From assembly GCF_000708205.1 (NCBI RefSeq), contig NW_014575563.1:1295361-1359360 (forward strand): 64,000 nucleotides of DNA, read 5' to 3'. Position numbers and translations under genes: made by a program. Origin of the DNA: Mixia osmundae IAM 14324. Its lineage: Eukaryota; Basidiomycota; Mixiomycetes; Mixiales; Mixiaceae. Of this stretch, positions 1 through 9,837 are shown piece by piece (within the stretch, counting starts at the first letter, position 1; the number at the start of each line of letters is the position of its first letter). The notes beneath the pieces are model-generated. The model made no database searches. It was not told the DNA's origin and saw only the letters and a program-made list of their open reading frames with translations.

Positions 1-114
1 GTTGAGAGCGGCGCCGACGACGATGCAGAAGCAGATGGGCAAAGCAACGAGACAGACTGGAACTCCAAACACGTAGACCGGTCTAAGCAGCTTTCCACGA
101 CTTGCTAGACTGTC
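1..114 (+). CDS. possible 3' end of an upstream gene
   Basis: From base 1 one frame stays open for 37 codons and ends in a TAG at 112-114. The short peptide is acidic (ESGADDDAEADG) and could be the C-terminal tail of a gene starting left of the window. No family is recognisable and a chance ORF is quite possible. Confidence 0.2.
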
Positions 115-552
115 TAGAACTGCTTGCATACGGTGTTTTGGGTCAGCTGATGATGTCTTGGAAGGTCATGGTGGCGCGTGCTTGATCATCGTCTGAGCCC
201 TGGCTGCCGCGACATGCAGCCCCCAAAAAAAGATGAAACGCAACGTTGCGCGTACCGAGGGCGCATCAAATTGCCTTTTGAAGACATTGACCTTCCTCAA
301 AGCGAGGTCAATGCGGGGTACATGCTCGAGCTATTTGCCTAGCCTGTCAGCTCAGGCCTCATGTCCATATTCTCGGGCAAACAATGTCCGGTCTCAGCTT
401 TGCTCGTGCCGATCTGCACCAACAGCAAAGCGCGGCAACCTTAAGATGGTGTCAGAAGTCGTAGCCTCATCTGCTTTGTCTGCCGAGATGCATAAGAAGC
501 CGGCCTTCCTTCTCCTCGAGCACCTTTTGCCTCTCGACCAGCCAGTGAAGAC
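115..552. other. intergenic region, no gene seen
   Basis: This 438-base stretch precedes the small secreted-protein gene. Frames open on both strands here (for example minus 394-900) overlap that gene and show no family features. It presumably holds the promoter. I see no repeat or RNA gene. Confidence 0.4.
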
Positions 553-1238
553 ATGATGAAGACTGCAGTTCTCGCCTTTGCTGCTCTTGCCGGCCTCGCG
601 TCTGCTGCTGCAAGTCGGAAGCACTCTCACACATGACTGCGCTGATGTTGCCTGCTGCGTACAGCCAGCACCTGCAGCATCCAAGTCACTTGCTGCGCCC
701 AACTCAAAGAGCGGTGTCGCGGCCCTCATCGGCCAATTGAAACTCATCGACAACATCACTGTCACCATCCCGGTCGACACTGCACCAACAGACAACCTCG
801 TCGAAGCTTCCTTCTTCGTCACGAACGGCCTCCCCAACCTTGGACTGTACGCAGAGACGATCCAATTCAACTCCCTGCGAGTTTCAGCGTCTGTAAACAA
901 GACCGTCTATGCTAGCTTCTCCTACACTTTCAAGCCGCCCCTCCAAGTCCCAGGCGGCAAGACAGTCAGCTCCCCTACCATCCCCAACGTGCTTTTGACC
1001 CAGGGTCAGTCCCATTATCTCCCTCGAGCAACGCAGCTGACTGTTAATCTGATCAGGCTTCGATAACTCCCTTGCGCTGCTAGACGCATTCGGCGGTCCC
1101 CAGGGCTACCTCGATCTTGCTACAACGGCCAGCCTGACTGTCAAGTCTTCACTGCTGTTCGGTATCATCCAGGCACCTATTACCGTCACTCTGCCATACA
1201 ACCAGAAGAACGTCACGACATTCTTCAACTTCGAGTAA
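553..1238 (+). CDS. small secreted protein, unknown function
   Basis: Exons 553-613, 669-1004 and 1057-1238 give 192 residues. The first 20 residues (MMKTAVLAFAALAGLASAAA) are a clear secretory signal peptide. The rest alternates short hydrophobic and polar stretches, as in an all-beta sandwich, and has N-glycosylation sequons (NIT, NKT). The layout recalls fungal secreted LEA-like/DUF3712-type proteins, but that is a guess from pattern. Intron 1 has two nearby in-phase acceptors (ending at 668 or 677), so one or three Pro/Ala-region residues are uncertain. Intron 2 contains in-frame stops and must be removed. It probably acts outside the cell or at the wall. Confidence 0.72.
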
Positions 1239-1570
1239 CGGAACCGGACTTGTACATCGTCTAAAATGGGCTTCAGAGACACGCCATGTAATATTGCACG
1301 TCTAGGTGATAATATTGATATGATCGTCATAGAATAGTAGAGCAGAGAGTGAGTAAAAGGTCTTGGAGAGCTTGGCAACGGTGTCTTGCATGATGTCCAC
1401 GTCGACTAGCCACGTCATCAGATACGTGTCATTTACGTCACCAGCCTCGCTACACCCACCCGTCGACCTGCGGATCTTCGGCTTCGCTCGTGCGACACCA
1501 CCGGACACGCCACCAAGCAGGACAGCGGCACAGTGCAATAGATTGCTGACACGGACCTGAAGAAGCGGAG
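1239..1570. other. intergenic region, no gene seen
   Basis: These 332 bases separate two genes read in the same direction. Short frames on both strands lack any family signature. The stretch should hold the 3' UTR of the secreted protein and the promoter of the tricalbin-like gene. Confidence 0.4.
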
Positions 1571-4500
1571 ATGGCCGACGAGCACGAGGCAGTGCCAAGC
1601 CAGCACTACTCCGACAAGCATAAGATCCCTTCTATCGCACAGTAAGCCCGGTTCGCTCGCGCGATGCAGCCGAGACTGATCATGCGCAAATAGATGGAAG
1701 GAGAAGAAGGCGCGAGATGAGGAGCAGTCCCGCCAGGAATTAGCTCAGGCTGATGCTGACCGGGCGCAAGAGGCACAAGAGCGAGCACCCGAGCGAGCTG
1801 ACGAGATCAAGAAGTCGGGCGGTGGTGCAGAGGAGAAGAAGAAAATGATGGAGCAGATGCAGCCCAAACACGATAAACCCACCGACAGAGTCTCGAAGCA
1901 AGGCGAACGAACTGTCCATGATCCCGTCACAGGCGTCGATGTCATCGTCAAAGATGCAGAGTTTGAGGACTACAAAAAGGCAGCAGGAGGCAAGGCGATG
2001 GACGCGGACGCTTTGGACCCCAAGAAGACCCAAGTCGCTGGCATATCCACACTCAAGCCGCCTACGAAGGAGGAGCAAGAGGGCCAAGCAAAGACAAAGA
2101 CGGCGGGCGGCACCTCGCACCCTCGTCACGTCAATCCTGCTCCCGCTTCACCTGGAAACATTCTGCTGCACGAGTTCCCGCCGCCTATCGAGGCAAAGAC
2201 GACCGCGCCCATCGTCGCCTCGCTGAACCAGCTCTCAATGGGCTTGGCGGGCGCTATGGCTGTCATCTGGTTCTTCACTGCCTTTGGTCACGGCTATACT
2301 CGCTTCATGTTCAGAACCTCTCTCATCGTTGGTGTCGCCCTCGCCGGCGTTTCTGCTCTTGGGGTCGCTTCTCGAAAAATCGAGAAAGAGCTCGAGCGAG
2401 TCAGGATGGATCTTCATCGCCAACGAGGCGAGAACTTCTCCCCTCCCACGCCAGAGAGCGTGGAATGGCTTAACGGCTTCATCAAGGTCTTCTGGGGCAT
2501 GATCAATCCGTCAATGTTTGCTGGTCAAGTCGACATGGTTGAAGACATTATGATGCAATCGCTGCCTGGCTTCATCTCGTCTGTCAAGATCTCAGATTAT
2601 GGCCAAGGCTCGAACCCATTCAGGATCATCTCCATGCGCGCCTTGCCGGATCAGCCTGGCGACAAAGACTACCCTAAGGAAGAATGGATCGATCAAGGCG
2701 ATGAAAAGGTCAGAGATCAACTCGCAAAGGATGCCAAAGAGGGCAAAATCGACGCTGATCAGACTGGCGATTATGTCAATTACGAGGTCTCCTGGTCTTA
2801 TCAAGCTATGCCTGGTCAAGGGTCCGAGCTTCGTACCAAGAATATCCACCTTCAGATTGAATTTTACGTAAGCTCTAGCTTGGCAATGTAGGCAGAGCTG
2901 AGGCTATGACGCAGATCGGTGTCTATGATTGGTTCCATATCCCAATCCCAATTTGGATCCAGGTTGAAGGCCTGGTTGGAACAGCTCGCTTGCGTTTGCA
3001 ATTCATTCCCGAAGCACCATATATCCGCAATCTCACGTTCACGCTCATGGGCACACCAGGCGTCGATGTCTCTGCTATCCCAATGACTCGCGCTTTGCCG
3101 AACATCCTCGATCTGCCCCTGGTCACAGGTTTCGTCAAGAGCGCAATCGCCGCTGCAACATCTGCTTATGTCGCTCCTCAGTCAATGACCATGAATATGC
3201 AGGAAATGCTGACAGGTGCTGGCGTACCGACGGACACGCACGCTATTGGCGTCTTCCTGTTGACCATACATCACGCTGAGAATCTATCCGCGCAAGACTC
3301 GAATGGCAAGAGTGACCCTTACATTGTCGCTGCTTATGCCAAATTCGGCAAACCACTTTACTCGACGCGCATCATTATGGAAGACCTTAATCCCGTTTTC
3401 GAAGAGACCTTCGCTATCCTCCTATCGAAGGACGAGCTTCAAGCCAAGGAAGACTTTTCGCTCATGCTGTGGGACTCTGATGCGCGATCTGCGGACGACC
3501 TCATCGGTCGCATTCAGATGCCTGTCGAAGAACTCATCAAGAACGAGAACAAATTTGAGATGAAGACGGAGAAGCTTAGAGGTTTCGAAGATGCAGATGA
3601 CATGCCCGGCACGCTTACGTTCTCCATCGGCTACTTCACTAAGACGCCCTACGACAAGCGCTTTATGGTCATCGATGAGAAGAAGCAGAAGGAGATCAAG
3701 GCGGCGGAAGAGAAGAGCGGTAAGAAGGAGCCCGAGATCCAGCCTGATATCTTCAACTGTGGTCCTGACCCTGACCGACCCTCTGGTATCCTCTCGCTCA
3801 CTGTTCATCAGATCAACAACCTCGAGAGGCAGAACCTCAAAGGAGCCAGTGGATCAGATCGCGAAGGCAAATCTGGTCAAGATACTGCAGATGCTTCCCA
3901 GCTCGAAGGCAACATTCCGTCGCCCTATGTCGAGTTTGTGGTCAATGACACGATTGTCTACAAGACTCGCGTCAAGCCTTACACGACTTTCCCATTCTTC
4001 GAAGCCGGCACCGAAATCTTCATCAAGGATTGGCAGAACACGATCGTGCGCCTCGTCACGCGCGACAGCCGTCTACGCGAGCATGATCCAATTCTGGGTA
4101 TCGTCACGCTTGACTTGCGCGAAGTCTTCCAAGGCAAATCTACAGTCAATGGTCTCTTTTCGCTTCAAGAAGGCGTTGGATTTGGCAAGCTCAACTGTAG
4201 TGCTCTCTTCCGTTCGATCGAAGCTAGGCTTCCGACCGAGCTTATCGGTTGGGACACTGGTACTGTCGAGATTCTGTCCGATGTCACTTTCGAGGTCAAT
4301 GACGAGTTTGCATCCGATTTCGCTGGCAAGTCACTCAGCCTCACTACCTCCGAAAGTTCCTTCAAGGTCTCTTCGCGCCACGCACATGCCAATGGCCGAG
4401 CTGTTGTGTGGGAACTCGAGAAGGCTCGTCTCCCCGTTTACAACAGGTATTCGTCCGCAGTCTCGCTCGAAGTGGGCGGTGGTGGAATTCTTCCAGGTGG

Positions 4501-5067
4501 CGCTGCCGCCCTTGCCGCTCTTTGGCTTCAGGATCTAGTCGATGATGATGAAAAGGACGTCAGAATACCTGTGGTAATGGGCAACAATCTCAAGAAGCTG
4601 CGACAGCATTACATGAACAATCAGCTCAAGAAGACCCATGAATACGAAATCATCGGATACGCTAAGTTCCGAGTCAAATTTGACTCTGGCTTGGATGAAG
4701 ATCACGAGAAGTATGCCACGAATCCAGTTGCTCGTCACGAGCTCGAAACCTACATGCACATCGAAGGACATGCTCAGGTCGCCGAACAGAATTCTCATGG
4801 TCAGCTATCTTGCCTCGTCTCTTGCGTGTTACGTACTGACTACAATGCCCAGCAATGGACGATGGCGTGATCGACAAAGACGAAGCGAAAGCGATCAAGA
4901 AGGCCAAGGCCGATCAGCTTCACAGTCGCCAGCGCGGCAGCCATCAGTTCCAAGCTGTCCGAACAGGTCTTTGGGCGAAGGACGGCATCAAGAAGCGCAC
5001 GAAGAACTTCAAGAACAAGATCACTGGTCATCAGGAGCGCCAACAAATCGTCAAGTCTGAAGCTTGA
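1571..5067 (+). CDS. tricalbin/Mug190-like SMP and C2 domain lipid-transfer protein
   Basis: Exons 1571-1641, 1694-2867, 2915-4799 and 4853-5067 give 1114 residues. An N-terminal Lys/Glu-rich region is followed by a hydrophobic hairpin (about residues 200-245, GLAGAMAVIWFFTAFGHGY), an SMP-type region (about 280-500), a C2 domain (about 525-640, with the Asp loop NGKSDPY and NPVFEETF) and a second C2 (about 700-850) with an inserted acidic loop. The C-terminus is Lys-rich. Family knowledge: these proteins sit in the ER, move lipids through SMP domains and tether ER to plasma membrane through Ca2+-sensing C2 domains. The order best fits fission-yeast Mug190 or yeast tricalbins. Splice sites restore one frame, including SMP continuity at 2867/2915. 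The second C2 lacks several of the expected Asp residues, so it may not bind calcium. Confidence 0.87.
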
Positions 5068-5187
5068 TCAGCGTTCTACACATTCCTCACACACACGTCA
5101 AAGCAAACATTTGCGCTGTATGTTCCCCCTCTTTCTGTCTTTATGCCATGCATTATCCCACAACAACATTGAGAACAGCGCGTGAGG

Positions 5188-7261
5188 TCATGAATGGAAT
5201 GATTCAGTATGCAGTGAAATGCCGCCGATTCGTCTATACGTGCTGAGCGATAGGCTGGCCACGGATTGGTGGACAGATCGTTGCAAGCTGGCGGGCCCAC
5301 AGACGATGATGGCGGCGCCTCCTCGGATTAGAGGTCGTGGCGCGGCGACTGGCTTGACGCCGTCAGATCGTGGCGAGCACTTTCGCTTAGGGGGGTCATC
5401 GTTGCAGCAAGACTTTTCTGCAGGTACTTTCGGCCTCGCAGGTGAGGTGCACGCCTCTTCGTCAGCTGGACAGCACCCTCTATTGAGCGGCAAGCAATCG
5501 CATTTGCAGACGGTGCATATTGAGCATGGATTGATAGCTCTCTCAATGCTGTTCTCGATCAAGGCTGCCACATCCGGCCGTCCGCTCATCACTGAGCTCT
5601 CTGACGCGTCCGCTGTCGTGCCAGCAGTGACGTAGAAGTGAGGCACGAAATCGACCGATCCTGAAGCTTGTGCTGCAGCGGCAATCTCTTCAATGCTCTT
5701 CGAGAACCAAGCAAGATGCTCTGCTTGGCTTGTGAGAATAACCCAGATCAGCCAAAAGGGCTCGTACCTTGATGCTTAATGATCCAGAAGAGATCGATCC
5801 GTCGCGTGCGCGCATCGTTGAGACTGCGCACACGCTGACCAACGATCTCGTCGAGGCACGCCAGAACGAAAGACATACCGCTGCCGCCAGCGATGAGGAC
5901 GACATGCTCCTTCGAGCTAGGCTGTGCAAAGCCCAGGCCACCATAGGGACCGTCTATGAGTGCCTTGATGACCGCAGGCTTGCGAAGGGATGCGAAAGTG
6001 TGCAGTTCACCTGTCCAGCTCTTGCTACCGTTGGAGCGAACGTACAACGGAAAGCCCCCGCTTGCTGGTGCTGAGAGAACAGAGATCTCCGGCGGGGCAC
6101 ACGCGATGGTAAAGGGATGAGATTCCAGTGAGCGCGTTGCACTCCGGAAGAACGTTGTGAGCTCAGTTGGCAGCGAATGTAACAGGGTGATGTTGACGTG
6201 CTGCCCAGCTCTGCAGAAAACAACGCATCAGAGAAGTCGGTGTACTTTGCAAAAGAGTGAGCATACCTCCAACCGCCCTGAAGGTCCTTTACGACCAGCC
6301 TCGTCATCGCGTGCTGTGGCGAGCGCCCCAATGCTTGCACGCTGACGCGAGAAAGCCTTGCACGAAAGGCGCGCAGAGCTAGATCGAGTCCGTAGAGGAA
6401 GACGACGCCCCAGGCTATCCAGGGTCGGCTATAAGACGTATGATAGCTAACCATAGTCACAAAGCCGACGATGCCGACAATGTGAAGCGCAAAGAAGATC
6501 TGGTGGGCTTTCTGCCTTATGACTGGCAGCGATGACAAGACGAGCAGGAGCAAGAAAGCGAGCGCGGCCAGGCCATAAGGTATCTTGGGCGTCGCCGTCA
6601 TCATCTGCGACAGATTGCCAGCTTGACGGTACTGATTCAGCCAGATGCCTCCATGCGTCAAGATGAGAACGGTGACAGTTCTACCGAGCCATCGATGTAT
6701 GTAGTTGACTGTTTCGTAGCTCTGGCCTAGCAGCAACGCGCAAAACGAGTTCTTGCTCGCAAAGAGGAATAGAGGCGGCAATAGTGCAAGTGCGATGAAG
6801 CCGAGCCTGTTCGGATTCTGCAGCAGCTCTTGTTGGGGTAGCAGTGTGGCGAGGACGAGTGCGGGAATGAGAGCGAGTACGCAGATCTGACCTGCAGTCA
6901 GACGCGCAAAGTAAGGCTTGGCGGGTCGATGTACCGTCTTGCCGTACAGCGCACAGAGCAGTCGCAGCCGTGCAGGTGGCTGAGGCTGTGCTGCTTCACT
7001 GACATCGCATCTGATGGGCTCATAGCTAGACGAATGCGCTGGTATTGCCAAGTCTGACCAGAGCCACGGCGGCTGCCAACGTTTGCCCATGGCAAACGAA
7101 TAGCGTGGAAGATGACGAGCCAGCGTCAATGCGCTTGCTCCGAGGAAGAGCGAGAGCCATGTCCAAGTGAGGATGCGGGCAAAGTAGGGATCAGTCACGT
7201 ATGAGTCGTAGATCTCGTTCTTGTAGCCGATGGGCAGTCCATCCGCGCCCAGACCGGACAT
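5188..7261 (-). CDS. ferric reductase, FRE/NOX family flavocytochrome
   Basis: Exons 7261-6267, 6210-5768 and 5720-5188 give 656 residues. About seven membrane segments surround two pairs of haem-ligand histidines, each pair 14 residues apart (IHRW...LTH and LHIV...SYH). Then come the FAD motif HPFTIA, the NADPH motifs GPYGG and AGGSG, and the terminal VCGP. This is the ferric reductase layout: electrons pass from NADPH through FAD and two haems across the plasma membrane to reduce Fe(III) or Cu(II) for uptake. There is no cleavable signal peptide. The NADPH-binding half carries an insert with eleven cysteines in about 50 residues. The gene is divergent from RPS8, 207 bp away. Confidence 0.9.
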
Positions 7262-7468
7262 CTCCTCCCGACGTCTCCTTCTTCTTCAATCAGATATCTC
7301 AAATGATGAGCGCAGGGAAAGGGAGGGGAGGGAATGGTCCGAGCCATGGTGCGAGCATTTTGTGCCTGGCCAAACTCGCGCGCGCGTCGTTCCATAGTTT
7401 TCGCGAGTCAAGTTCGGTGAAAAGCAGCCTCAGTCACTCGTGCGTGTGAGAATCTTCAACTCGACAGG

Positions 7469-8581
7469 ATGGGTACGTTGGTGGTGATGGAAGTGTCCTA
7501 TGGGCTTGGTCTACTGCTTGCTTGCTGCCACTCGACTGCTGCCACCTCCCCTGCGCCTGCCAAGCTCGCCCGGCCTCGTCAATGTTCACAATTCTCCTGC
7601 AAATGCGACGAGTTCGAGTGCAAGCAGTGACATCCACCAGTGTCGCAGCGCTGCTGATCGTCGCTGTCGACGAGCGTCGAATGAGAGCAGCAGAGCAATA
7701 GATCAGGCCCATCAGCGACACTGCCATGTCTCTCAGCAGGGGACGTACAAGGCATGCTGACCCTCCTCGCTCTCTCTGCAGGTATCGCAAGAGATTCCCG
7801 CCACAAGCGGTCGGCCACTGGCGCCAAGCGTGCACAATGTCAGTCATGACACCTTGAGGCTATCGCATGAGCTTATCGTTGCCATTGCCTTGACAGACCG
7901 AAAGAAGAGAAAGTTTGAGCTCGGCCGTCAGCCCGCAATGACGAAGCTAGGCGCCAAGCGTATTCACGACGTTCGTACTCGCGGCGGTAACCTCAAGCGA
8001 CGTGCACTCCGACTCGAGTCGGGCAACTATGCCTGGGCGTCAGAGCACTGCACCAAAAAGACTCGCATCATTGGCGTCGTCTACAACGCTTCCAACAACG
8101 AGCTTGTCCGTACGAACACGCTCGTCAAGGGCTCTATCGTCCAGATCGACGCTACGCCTTTCCGCCAATGGTACGAGTCTCACTACGGTCAGCCGGCCAC
8201 CAAGAAGGGCAAGGTGCGTTTCTGGTCTAAAGCATGCAGTCATGCATGCTCATGTACAGCTTGGCACGCACAGGCCGCAAAGGAAGACAAGACCGTCGAG
8301 CCTGTCAAGCAATCGGCTCAGGTCGTTCGCAAGCTCGCATCTCGTCGCCTATCGGGCAAGCTCGACCCATTGCTCGAGACCCAATTCCAGGCCGGCCGTC
8401 TCTACGCTTTCCTTTCATCACGACCCGGCCAATCCGGCCGTGCTGATGGCTACATCCTCGAAGGTGAAGAGCTCAGCTTTTACGTCCGAAAGCTTAGGGT
8501 GCGTTTGGCAAGAGCAGTCTGCTCGATCTTTGCTGACCATTGCGCTCGATCCAGGCTGGCAAGGCAAAGCATGCTGCATAA
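7469..8581 (+). CDS. RPS8: 40S ribosomal protein S8 (eS8)
   Basis: Exons 7469-7472, 7782-7838, 7897-8213, 8274-8498 and 8555-8581 give 209 residues. The first exon is only ATGG, so intron 1 splits the second codon, a common plan in fungal ribosomal protein genes. The product starts [19 protein letters not shown] and continues [31 protein letters not shown] and [13 protein letters not shown], all eS8 signatures. It is a component of the small ribosomal subunit body. Intron 1 is 309 nt, about six times longer than the other introns. The protein is slightly longer than yeast Rps8 (200 residues) and otherwise complete. Confidence 0.96.
7473..7781 (+). other. long first intron of RPS8
   Basis: The intron starts GTACGT and ends TCTCTGCAG. 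At 309 nt it is the longest confident intron here. RPS8 introns host box C/D snoRNAs in animals, so I looked for boxes. There is a near box C (GTGATGG) close to the 5' end and a CTGA near the 3' end, but no terminal stem joins them. No snoRNA is called. Confidence 0.7.
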
Positions 8582-8779
8582 GTTCCAGAACTCGTGCACG
8601 TTTGATCTGTCTAGCAACTCCAGCTCGATTGCATTCCTTGTACTCGAGTATGCGCACGATAGTGATGATGACGTGTCGGTGACATTGAAAATCGCGATCG
8701 CGCCCAGAATTGATTGACATTCCACGCCGAAACAAACGCCGTCCCTCGCCAGCCTGCGAGCAGTTGGCAAGCGAGCGCA

Positions 8780-9784
8780 ATGTCGCTCTCCCAAGCCGCA
8801 CTGCGCAAGATCACCAAAGAGCTGCTCACGCTGCAGAACAGTCCGCTAGAAGGCATTCGAATCGTTCCAGATGACCGCGACATCCTCGCCTTTCAAGCTT
8901 GGCTAGAAGGACCAGGCGAGTCCTCTCCATCCCCGAACTATGTCGTGCATGCTGATAGTTCATTTACAGCTGGTACGCCGTACGCAGGAGGCTACTTCAA
9001 GGTCCAGTTCGAGTTCACGCCAGAGTTCCCGACATCGCCGCCTAAATGTGCGCCCTTGCTTCGACCGCACTCGTCCTGACGCTGATGTCCGCAAGCAGGC
9101 CGGTTTGCGACGAAGATATTCCATCCCAATGTTGCGCCCTTGACGGGTGAGATCTGTGTGAACACGCTCAAGAAGGACTGGCGGCGAGACTACGGTATCG
9201 GTCATGTCCTCAGTGTCGTCAAATGGTAAGCCCTTTCTTCTTCCTCGCGCTCGCCGCACAAGGCTGAAGGATCGGCCCATAGTCTGCTTATCTACCCGAA
9301 CGCCGAATCTGCGCTGCATGAGGAAGCAGGCAGACTTCTACTAGAGGCTTACGAGGATTACGCAAGCCAAGCCCGCCTGATGACCTCAGTACACGCCAGT
9401 CGTATACGACCTGCCGAGTTCGATATACCCGATGCAGAGACGAAAAGGACAGCACAAGCGACCAGTGTACTCGGAAAGTCAGCTTCGCCCGTTTGCGAAA
9501 CCAAGCTATCCGGCTCAGATAAGCCGCGGAAAGCTACGCCCACATCTGCGCCACTGTCTCCTTCTGTCTCTTTCCAAAACGGTCAGAGCGCAGCGACACT
9601 ACCGCTACAAGCATCTGCTACGCTCAATTCGCCCGTCATGCTAACACAGCCTGACGCAGCCCTAGCAAGTAAAAAGCGGTCAGTATCTTCGGCAATGGGC
9701 GCAGGCACAACAGCGCCACCACAGACCGCCAAACCTGCGCCATCATCAGCTGCGCCCAAGAAGCGTGGTCTCAAGAGATTATAG
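8780..9784 (+). CDS. UBE2S-type ubiquitin-conjugating enzyme E2
   Basis: Exons 8780-8915, 8970-9047, 9099-9225 and 9283-9784 give 280 residues. The UBC fold spans about residues 5-155, with [20 protein letters not shown] and the active-site Cys91 in [12 protein letters not shown]. After it lies [16 protein letters not shown], typical of UBE2S. A disordered Ser/Pro/Ala linker leads to the end KKRGLKRL, close to the KKRALRRL tail of human UBE2S that docks on the anaphase-promoting complex. Likely role: extending Lys11-linked ubiquitin chains with APC/C in mitosis. Intron 1 (8916-8969) is GC-AG, 54 nt and free of stops, so reading through it would insert 18 residues into the UBC core. The stop lies 53 bp from the convergent IBtk-like gene. 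Confidence 0.9.
8916..8969 (+). other. GC-AG intron in the UBE2S gene
   Basis: The only donor that joins EGP to AGTPYAGG without a gap is GCGAGT; the acceptor is TTTACAG, with a CTGAT branch-like site upstream. No GT donor gives the right phase. Confidence 0.8.
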
Positions 9785-9837
9785 ATGGGCATGCCCCTTT
9801 GTAGCATCATTAATCATTTTTGTTACGATTACAACAT

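Noticed and set aside
394-900. 168-codon minus-strand frame
   Set aside because: It overlaps the secreted-protein exons, which have a signal peptide and matching splice phases; the minus frame shows no family features.
7473-7781. Box C/D snoRNA in the RPS8 intron
   Set aside because: Box C is imperfect and no terminal stem or paired C'/D' boxes fit.
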